A model generated the notes under the pieces. That model was given only the letters and a program-made list of their open reading frames with translations. It was not told the origin of the DNA and did not search any database. The translations under genes were made by a program, and so were the position numbers. A DNA stretch of 64,000 nucleotides from Acanthosepion esculentum (lineage: Eukaryota; Mollusca; Cephalopoda; Sepiida; Sepiidae): contig OZ038498.1 of assembly GCA_964036315.1 (NCBI GenBank), positions 12,482,850 through 12,546,849 on the forward strand, in the 5' to 3' direction. Numbering within the stretch: the stretch's first letter is position 1; the number at the start of each line of letters is the position of its first letter. Positions 55,781 through 64,000 of the stretch are shown here, piece by piece.

Positions 55781-56039
55781 TATATGAATAGCAAATACGA
55801 ATTAATAGAAATACATCCTTATGAGAAAACTGCGAGAAACTGTGCGAACGAAAAAGGAATCACGAAGAAACACGAATACTAAAACAGAAACAAAAAAAGA
55901 AAGTTAGCAGTCGGATCGAGAGAAGCAACAATATAGTGTGGATCATTAGATTAAAATGATAGTCAGTGATTGAAAGCAAATCTACTTAGCGAAACCAGTA
56001 ATGTAGGAATCTTTATTTGGCACCATTTCTATGAAATAT

Positions 56040-56310
56040 ATAATGCATACCTTAAAATATGTAAAGGTTTATCCACTCAGCGGGTACAGGTTTGTATGGC
56101 ATATAAACAACCATAGCAATCAATACCAAAACAATGCGCAGGTGTACATTGAAATGTTTTACAATTTTCGCGTTAAGTTGTTTGAAAATGATAACGCTGA
56201 TGATGTCATTGAAACTTTTTACAGTCAAAGAAGGCCAGAATTAGCAAAAAGTAAGGACAGCAAACGTTCCGGATCTCAATCCGATTGAAAATTTATAGTG
56301 GGAATAGAAA
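56040..56310 (+). pseudogene. Possible Tc1 transposase C-terminal scrap
   Basis: A frame ending RRPELAK is followed after a break by PDLNPIENL (56268-56292), the [10 protein letters not shown] block around the catalytic Glu of Tc1 transposases. The preceding 'NAQVYIEMFYNF' might parallel the NAP.H region. No ends were found and the evidence is short. Confidence 0.45.
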
Positions 56311-56341
56311 ATAGTAAGTGAGCAAATTCTATACTGAGAAG

Positions 56342-56512
<171 letters not shown>

Positions 56513-56873
56513 TATTTATTTGAATATTACAACATAAATATGTTATAAAATCACGACAAAAGTAGCCATTTTGTTTCAACACTTCTTGTGTCTTGTCAAG
56601 TGATAATATAGAGTATAGAATAAATGGTTTCAAAAGTTTCAAATTAATCAACGATCCTTAGCTAAGAGTAAACGCTGTTACGTAAGCCAGAGTGGCCAAT
56701 CAAAAAACAAGTATAGGATGATTCGGAAAATTTGACAACTAAGCAAGGCTATCTTAGATATTAAAAGATTTATAAAATTTGAAATTAAAATTAAAAGTAA
56801 AAAATTAAAATTACCTATTTAGAAATCTAAATCAGATCTCTATTAAGTTTTAAATTGTAGAATTACTAAGGAG

Positions 56874-56905
<32 letters not shown>

Positions 56906-57089
56906 AAATAAATCTAAAAATAAAAATAAAAGATATATATGCTATTTAATTTATATTTTCATTGAAATTAAGTTGAAAGTTGTATTTAGAGTCCCAGACA
57001 TATATGTATACATTTTTCGTTACATTTCAGCATGTTAGTCGCCTCTCACGTGAAATCACTCGAACAACGGCATGCCAAACGCTCGGACG
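56513..57089. other. AT-rich spacer with a poly-A run
   Basis: A run of about 29 A lies at 56875-56903. No gene is recognised. Confidence 0.5.
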
Positions 57090-57284
57090 CATCTAGATAT
57101 ATACACACACATACAAAAAAGCAAACCACACATAGGCAAATGCACTACACCTACACACATACATCGATACACACAGGCACACACATCTACATTCAATATG
57201 ATCCAGACGGTCAAATGTCGAAGCTATTCGTGGCTTAATATGTTATTAAACGAATTTAAACTTGAAAAATTTAAACAAATAACC

Positions 57285-57359
<75 letters not shown>

Positions 57360-58108
57360 CATACATATACACATACACATACACACACATACACATATAT
57401 ATACATATATACATTTTTGAAAACATATAGTTTTCGACACATTTACAGACAAAAGTAAATAACCACCTCCACATATAATTGAACACTCGCACATCCGCAT
57501 ATAAATTAATACATGCACCCGCATAGACACATATAAGGATAATAGGTACGCATACACAGACCTACGTACATAAACATACACATAGATAAGCACATATAAA
57601 TATATTGACCCATACGTCGACGCAGAAAAGTAAATAAGGCAAGTGAAGAAATACATATAAAGATGCAACCATATACAAGCACACACATACATACATACAC
57701 ATCTAGATGTACATACATAAGCACGCATGCATATATGTATATACACTAAATATATATATAGACATTTACAAATACAAGTGTATACATGAAAAATTAAACA
57801 AACGTAAATTAAAACGACATGAGTATAAAAATGCATATACACATACGCTAGTACATATATATACACACATACATACGCAACTACACATAGATATACATAC
57901 ATATATATCTACAGACATACATATACATACATACATACATATTCACAAATATAGATATACGCAAATATACAAATACACACATATATATATATATATATAT
58001 ACATACATATATAAACACACATACCCATATACATACACACACGTACACATATACGCACACACATACATATACAAACACATATACATATATACATAAACAT
58101 ATAGACAC
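57090..58108. repeat. (ACAT/ACAC/TATA)n low-complexity region
   Basis: Alternating purine-pyrimidine repeats dominated by acatac, acacat and tatata run with unique islands near 57430-57560 and 57600-57680. Long Tyr/Ile/Cys/Val or Thr/His frames are artefacts. Similar sequence continues inside the palindrome arm to about 58690. Confidence 0.85.
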
Positions 58109-58782
58109 ATGCATAAAAAAGGAAAAAGAAATAAGCATACATAGACCAACTTATATTCTAATAATATTCCAACAACATTATGATAAAATATATTAAAAGT
58201 TAATCATAATTTAAGAAAAGAACAACGGTCTGTAAGCAATTAAAGGTACTTTATCAACAAAAGTAGATTTTAGTTTGTATCTATGATACACTCCAAGACA
58301 CTAAAGCCTACATACAAATACACATACAATGACACACCAACATATATATATAAATATCTAATCCTATATAAATACCCATATCGACACATCCAGATAAACA
58401 ATACAGAGACAGTCGAGCTCAACCATATAATCACCCACACATACATATAAATATACACCCATATACAAACACATATACATAAACATATACATATTTAAAC
58501 ATACATATATATACATATATATGCATATATAAACCTATACATACACATAGAAACATACATACTACATATACATACATATATGCACACTCACACATACATA
58601 TACATACATATGCAATAGGCATACATATATCTACACTCACACAAGTACACATAAATATCCCCATATACCCATACATATACTCACACATTTAGTGGTAGAC
58701 ACTTACCAGAATTTATTCCCTTACTCATAGACATAAACAGGTTAACCTATGATAGAAGCCAATATACGCAACGATATACCTT

Positions 58783-58821
<39 letters not shown>

Positions 58822-60915
58822 TATATATCCCTATATACACATATACATATCCTACAGTAGAAATAACTCTACATAACATACACATATATACATCTAAATA
58901 CAGACACGTATGATACTTTGTAAGTACCCAGTACACATTCATATCGATAAGGCGACTATCATGCTAAAAAGGTAATAGTCTATTAAGTTTCATTTATCAT
59001 TATCATAGAAAGTATATGATTTCTATACTAAGTTAAATTTAAGACGGTGCTTACAGTTAACTGTTAGTTCATATCTTTGATTTAAAAGATCAGTCTTATT
59101 TTTAAATCTAATTATTTCAAGTTTCTCGTTAAGGCATAAGTAACAGGGGGCATATAGTGAGTTACATGTCCGGGCCTTTCTAATTAATTTCCATTTAACC
59201 TTAGGTGTTTTATTTTTCTCTTTTAGACTCCAAAAGTATTTGGATAATGAAGTCATATATTTATAGTTACTATTATTAAAAGATTGCAGGTGACCCCGCC
59301 AGCGTTCCTTGAATGGTCTCATGGTGCAACCTATGTAGAATTTCTTTATATTTGGATTTTCTAGTGTTGATATAGTACTGAGATAAACTACAGAGCTAGT
59401 TAAACAGTTATTATTTAGTGGACAATTATTGGGATTCCTGCAGTTACATGATTTATTATTTGTGTCATTTTGCTTAATGTTGCTATGTGCAACCTTGTGG
59501 GTTGTCAGGCTCTCCGAATTTATATACTTGCTGAATATACTATTGTTATGTTTTTTAATTATTTTTTCTAGGTTATCAGCACAACTATAGCTTAACTTAA
59601 GAGTATTAGAGTTAAATATTTTACTGAGTGAGTTGGTTCCAGATTTGGGGAAATGTTTTTTAATGAGGTTTAGAAACAGGTGCCCCAATTTGGTTTTAAC
59701 CATAATGTTAAAAGGGGGAGTATACCATATGATTTTTCTAGATCTCTTTCTACCATTATTGTTGCTATTTATAGGGCTTTTATATTTAATATTAATATTT
59801 TTATATCCACTATTTTTAAGTGCGGAATTGTAAAGGTTACTATGCTTATTAAAAATATCACTGTTTGAAGAGTTGTTACTGATCCTACATTCAATAGAAT
59901 AGGGTATGTGTTTGATGATTGCAGGGGGGTGGTTAGAATTTGGATGAACGTATATTTGATTGGAATTAACTTTTACATATGGTTGGTATGTGTTGCTAGT
60001 GAGGTCTAGGGTGACGTCTAGGAAGTCTACTCGTTTAACATTAGTGGAAACTATTACTCTGAGACCTAGATCCTTAAATACCTTATGTATCATTTTTCTA
60101 ATACGATCTACTTTAATTTTAGTGGAATTCCTAACTACTAATAACCCGTCGTCCCTATATAATCCTACACTATCAGAATCTAGGCAATCAAATGCACTTA
60201 AATTATACAAAAGAAATAATCCAACAAGATCAGAAGCTTCAGCAGAATCCAGAGAACCCATTGAAATGTCAAATTTTTCGTTACAGGACTTTTTGGTCCA
60301 CTGTTCATCTTTGTAGATTAGAACCGAATTTCGGCACTCCATGATGGTATTCACTTCTCTTTCAGAAATGTTGGAGTATTCCCGAGCGAAATCCAGGGCA
60401 CAAGTGAACAGATTTTTGGATATAGATGGATAATAGTCTGTAATGTCAAACTGTATGAAGGTACATTTATCCTTAAATCCGATGTTGGTAAACCAGTTGA
60501 TGACATCCGCAGTGTTAATCCATTGTAATAGTCCGAGGGTTTTCTTTATGGAGTGGTTGGTTCTTTCTAAGATGTTCTTACTAATCCTGCCGATTTCCGG
60601 TCTAGTTGGGTTTATAATCCTAGTTGATGGCTTAGATCTGAAATCGGGTTTGTGATCTTTTAATAAAATATAGGCTTCTTTAGGTTGTAATTTACTAACT
60701 CGATCACTTATCTTTAGTTTATCAGTAATTGATTTGCTGATAGAGTTAATTTTATCAATTTGGTTAAAATTGTCCGTATTAATTTTTTGGTAACTACTGG
60801 TTAGACTATTGGTTACTAATTTGTCATAATTCCTAGGGGATAATTTATAAAAGTTGGCAGTCTTATCAGATTTAACATATAGGTCTTCTGATTTATTGAT
60901 GTCTTTGACAATGAT
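58109..60915 (-). repeat. Left arm of a giant near-perfect palindrome
   Basis: Positions p in this arm pair with 122110-p (or 122109-p beyond the homopolymer) in 61195-64000. Every open frame compared between the arms is identical in sequence, in mirrored positions. The one difference I find is the homopolymer: 31 A at 58786-58816 against 30 T at 63294-63323. The arm includes (ACAT)n DNA, the homopolymer and most of the Penelope-like gene. The right arm runs off the window end, so the true arm length is unknown. Confidence 0.95.
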
Positions 60916-61137
60916 ATCCAGATTTTTTTGGAAACAGTTCTTGAATTTGTAGAAGGTTAATCCCTTGATGATATCTAATAGATCATTCTCGAAACTCAAT
61001 AGATCCTTTATTATAGGTGCAGTTTTGAGACTTTTAAAACCATAGTTCTCTTGTTCATATAGTTGTTCCTTATTCTGAAGGAAGAAGAAAGCCTTCCATC
61101 TCATTCTCCTTATGAAGTTTTCAGTTTGCTGAGTCAA
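59023..61137 (-). CDS. Penelope-like element polyprotein: reverse transcriptase plus GIY-YIG endonuclease
   Basis: The 704-residue frame is uninterrupted. The start used here is a TTG at 61137; the frame stays open to 61218, so the natural N-terminus may lie further upstream and reading from TTG is only a minimum. Penelope landmarks: DHKPDFRSKPSTR (residues 161-173), QFDITDYYPS with the first catalytic Asp (about 231), GSLDSAEASDLVGLFLLY (294-311), and YRDDGLLVV with the catalytic Asp pair (327-335). A cysteine motif CNCRNPNNCPLNNNC precedes the C-terminal GIY-YIG nuclease: VVYLST, then FYIGCT (600-605), then FKERWRGHLQSF and the SLSKYFWSLK block. Penelope elements use this single protein to nick DNA and reverse-transcribe their RNA. 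By eye all key residues are present, so the copy may be active or recently so. Confidence 0.92.
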   Translation of the reverse strand: MTQQTENFIRRMRWKAFFFLQNKEQLYEQENYGFKSLKTAPIIKDLLSFENDLLDIIKGLTFYKFKNCFQKNLDIIVKDINKSEDLYVKSDKTANFYKLSPRNYDKLVTNSLTSSYQKINTDNFNQIDKINSISKSITDKLKISDRVSKLQPKEAYILLKDHKPDFRSKPSTRIINPTRPEIGRISKNILERTNHSIKKTLGLLQWINTADVINWFTNIGFKDKCTFIQFDITDYYPSISKNLFTCALDFAREYSNISEREVNTIMECRNSVLIYKDEQWTKKSCNEKFDISMGSLDSAEASDLVGLFLLYNLSAFDCLDSDSVGLYRDDGLLVVRNSTKIKVDRIRKMIHKVFKDLGLRVIVSTNVKRVDFLDVTLDLTSNTYQPYVKVNSNQIYVHPNSNHPPAIIKHIPYSIECRISNNSSNSDIFNKHSNLYNSALKNSGYKNINIKYKSPINSNNNGRKRSRKIIWYTPPFNIMVKTKLGHLFLNLIKKHFPKSGTNSLSKIFNSNTLKLSYSCADNLEKIIKKHNNSIFSKYINSESLTTHKVAHSNIKQNDTNNKSCNCRNPNNCPLNNNCLTSSVVYLSTISTLENPNIKKFYIGCTMRPFKERWRGHLQSFNNSNYKYMTSLSKYFWSLKEKNKTPKVKWKLIRKARTCNSLYAPCYLCLNEKLEIIRFKNKTDLLNQRYELTVNCKHRLKFNLV

Positions 61138-61194
61138 ATGGACGAAATAATCCCTTTTGTTTGTGGTGGGAATGTTCTTCAGTGATAATTCGAA
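60916..61194 (-). other. Unpaired 279-bp spacer of the palindrome (Penelope 5' coding region)
   Basis: This segment occurs once. It encodes the first about 74 residues of the called protein and, upstream of the TTG, a further open stretch reading FELSLKNIPTTNKRDYFVHL. The arms therefore meet inside the element rather than at its end. Confidence 0.85.
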
Positions 61195-63087
61195 ATCATT
61201 GTCAAAGACATCAATAAATCAGAAGACCTATATGTTAAATCTGATAAGACTGCCAACTTTTATAAATTATCCCCTAGGAATTATGACAAATTAGTAACCA
61301 ATAGTCTAACCAGTAGTTACCAAAAAATTAATACGGACAATTTTAACCAAATTGATAAAATTAACTCTATCAGCAAATCAATTACTGATAAACTAAAGAT
61401 AAGTGATCGAGTTAGTAAATTACAACCTAAAGAAGCCTATATTTTATTAAAAGATCACAAACCCGATTTCAGATCTAAGCCATCAACTAGGATTATAAAC
61501 CCAACTAGACCGGAAATCGGCAGGATTAGTAAGAACATCTTAGAAAGAACCAACCACTCCATAAAGAAAACCCTCGGACTATTACAATGGATTAACACTG
61601 CGGATGTCATCAACTGGTTTACCAACATCGGATTTAAGGATAAATGTACCTTCATACAGTTTGACATTACAGACTATTATCCATCTATATCCAAAAATCT
61701 GTTCACTTGTGCCCTGGATTTCGCTCGGGAATACTCCAACATTTCTGAAAGAGAAGTGAATACCATCATGGAGTGCCGAAATTCGGTTCTAATCTACAAA
61801 GATGAACAGTGGACCAAAAAGTCCTGTAACGAAAAATTTGACATTTCAATGGGTTCTCTGGATTCTGCTGAAGCTTCTGATCTTGTTGGATTATTTCTTT
61901 TGTATAATTTAAGTGCATTTGATTGCCTAGATTCTGATAGTGTAGGATTATATAGGGACGACGGGTTATTAGTAGTTAGGAATTCCACTAAAATTAAAGT
62001 AGATCGTATTAGAAAAATGATACATAAGGTATTTAAGGATCTAGGTCTCAGAGTAATAGTTTCCACTAATGTTAAACGAGTAGACTTCCTAGACGTCACC
62101 CTAGACCTCACTAGCAACACATACCAACCATATGTAAAAGTTAATTCCAATCAAATATACGTTCATCCAAATTCTAACCACCCCCCTGCAATCATCAAAC
62201 ACATACCCTATTCTATTGAATGTAGGATCAGTAACAACTCTTCAAACAGTGATATTTTTAATAAGCATAGTAACCTTTACAATTCCGCACTTAAAAATAG
62301 TGGATATAAAAATATTAATATTAAATATAAAAGCCCTATAAATAGCAACAATAATGGTAGAAAGAGATCTAGAAAAATCATATGGTATACTCCCCCTTTT
62401 AACATTATGGTTAAAACCAAATTGGGGCACCTGTTTCTAAACCTCATTAAAAAACATTTCCCCAAATCTGGAACCAACTCACTCAGTAAAATATTTAACT
62501 CTAATACTCTTAAGTTAAGCTATAGTTGTGCTGATAACCTAGAAAAAATAATTAAAAAACATAACAATAGTATATTCAGCAAGTATATAAATTCGGAGAG
62601 CCTGACAACCCACAAGGTTGCACATAGCAACATTAAGCAAAATGACACAAATAATAAATCATGTAACTGCAGGAATCCCAATAATTGTCCACTAAATAAT
62701 AACTGTTTAACTAGCTCTGTAGTTTATCTCAGTACTATATCAACACTAGAAAATCCAAATATAAAGAAATTCTACATAGGTTGCACCATGAGACCATTCA
62801 AGGAACGCTGGCGGGGTCACCTGCAATCTTTTAATAATAGTAACTATAAATATATGACTTCATTATCCAAATACTTTTGGAGTCTAAAAGAGAAAAATAA
62901 AACACCTAAGGTTAAATGGAAATTAATTAGAAAGGCCCGGACATGTAACTCACTATATGCCCCCTGTTACTTATGCCTTAACGAGAAACTTGAAATAATT
63001 AGATTTAAAAATAAGACTGATCTTTTAAATCAAAGATATGAACTAACAGTTAACTGTAAGCACCGTCTTAAATTTAACTTAGTATAG
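61189..63087 (+). pseudogene. Second Penelope-like copy, inverted and 5'-truncated
   Basis: The frame from 61195 is the exact mirror of the left copy from IIVKDINKSEDLY (residue about 75) to the stop at 63087. It includes RT motifs and the complete GIY-YIG domain. Upstream of 61195 the homology ends and an in-frame TAA lies at 61186-61188. The copy lacks its N-terminus and has no ATG before the RT; the first usable start is an internal GTG at 61756. It is the product of inverted duplication, not an independently complete element. Confidence 0.9.
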
Positions 63088-63288
63088 AAATCATATACTT
63101 TCTATGATAATGATAAATGAAACTTAATAGACTATTACCTTTTTAGCATGATAGTCGCCTTATCGATATGAATGTGTACTGGGTACTTACAAAGTATCAT
63201 ACGTGTCTGTATTTAGATGTATATATGTGTATGTTATGTAGAGTTATTTCTACTGTAGGATATGTATATGTGTATATAGGGATATATA

Positions 63289-63326
<38 letters not shown>

Positions 63327-64000
63327 AAGGTATATCGTTGCGTATATTGGCTTCTATCATAGGTTAACCTGTTTATGTCTATGAGTAAGGGAATAAATTC
63401 TGGTAAGTGTCTACCACTAAATGTGTGAGTATATGTATGGGTATATGGGGATATTTATGTGTACTTGTGTGAGTGTAGATATATGTATGCCTATTGCATA
63501 TGTATGTATATGTATGTGTGAGTGTGCATATATGTATGTATATGTAGTATGTATGTTTCTATGTGTATGTATAGGTTTATATATGCATATATATGTATAT
63601 ATATGTATGTTTAAATATGTATATGTTTATGTATATGTGTTTGTATATGGGTGTATATTTATATGTATGTGTGGGTGATTATATGGTTGAGCTCGACTGT
63701 CTCTGTATTGTTTATCTGGATGTGTCGATATGGGTATTTATATAGGATTAGATATTTATATATATATGTTGGTGTGTCATTGTATGTGTATTTGTATGTA
63801 GGCTTTAGTGTCTTGGAGTGTATCATAGATACAAACTAAAATCTACTTTTGTTGATAAAGTACCTTTAATTGCTTACAGACCGTTGTTCTTTTCTTAAAT
63901 TATGATTAACTTTTAATATATTTTATCATAATGTTGTTGGAATATTATTAGAATATAAGTTGGTCTATGTATGCTTATTTCTTTTTCCTTTTTTATGCAT
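61195..64000 (+). repeat. Right arm of the giant palindrome
   Basis: It mirrors 58109-60915 and continues past the end of the window. It carries the GT/TATG-rich mirror of the (ACAT)n DNA at 63420-63800 and the 30-T homopolymer. Confidence 0.95.

Noticed and set aside
59633..60655. Plus-strand frames opposite the Penelope gene
   Set aside because: They overlap a much longer, motif-bearing frame on the minus strand and show no domain of their own.

Overview
The window is repeat-dominated animal DNA, most likely from a cephalopod mollusc such as an octopus or squid. That assignment is an inference from AT-rich intergenic sequence, dense (TA)n, (GATA)n and (ACAT)n microsatellites, tRNA-derived SINEs, and the combination of Penelope, Tx1-like LINE, Jockey/CR1-like and RTE-like LINE, Gypsy, BEL/Pao, Tc1 and mariner remnants. 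I see no operons, Shine-Dalgarno sites, CRISPR arrays or bacterial genes. I found no convincing host protein-coding gene. Nearly every long reading frame belongs to a transposable element or is a by-product of a short tandem repeat.

Layout. 0-6 kb: tail of a SINE array, a dispersed repeat seen again at 39 kb, a decamer array beside U2 snRNA-like sequence, an RTE-like LINE scrap, a SINE with a 98-bp tandem tail, and a mariner-type MITE. 6.6-7.9 kb: foldback elements embedded in (TA)n. 8-16 kb: LINE remnants, a CGTCTC hexamer array, a head-to-head SINE pair and a 1.45-kb minisatellite. 16.3-18.35 kb: a 32-bp minisatellite of about 64 units. 18.9-21.1 kb: Gypsy remnants with polypurine tract and LTR edges. 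21.3-24 kb: two MITEs and a SINE between direct repeats. 24.3-26.9 kb: a broken BEL/Pao gag-protease. 26.9-28.4 kb: a mariner relic followed directly by a 65-bp satellite. 30-31 kb: a Jockey/CR1-like LINE 3' part. 32-34 kb: a Gypsy relic fused to a LINE ORF1. 34.2-35.6 kb: a long-inverted-repeat element. 37-38 kb: an AAAG array. 39-41.3 kb: the dispersed repeat joined to Gypsy pol. 42-45.9 kb: tandem 222-bp repeats, a tRNA-like sequence, a GATA array and two large hairpins. 48.5-53 kb: a Tx1-like LINE with near-complete ORF2. 54.5-55.8 kb: a Tc1 element with both ends. 57-58.7 kb: (ACAT)n-rich DNA. 58.1-64 kb: a near-perfect palindrome, each arm at least 2.8 kb, carrying a Penelope-like element.

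The elements do not form a pathway; the window records repeated insertion, truncation and tandem expansion. The most notable structures are the Penelope palindrome, the U2-like sequence near 1.3 kb, the foldback-(TA)n-foldback unit present at both 6.9-7.6 and 45.0-45.6 kb, and a LINE copy in which ORF1 is joined directly to the 3' UTR. All homology statements come from reading the sequence by eye; no database search was run.
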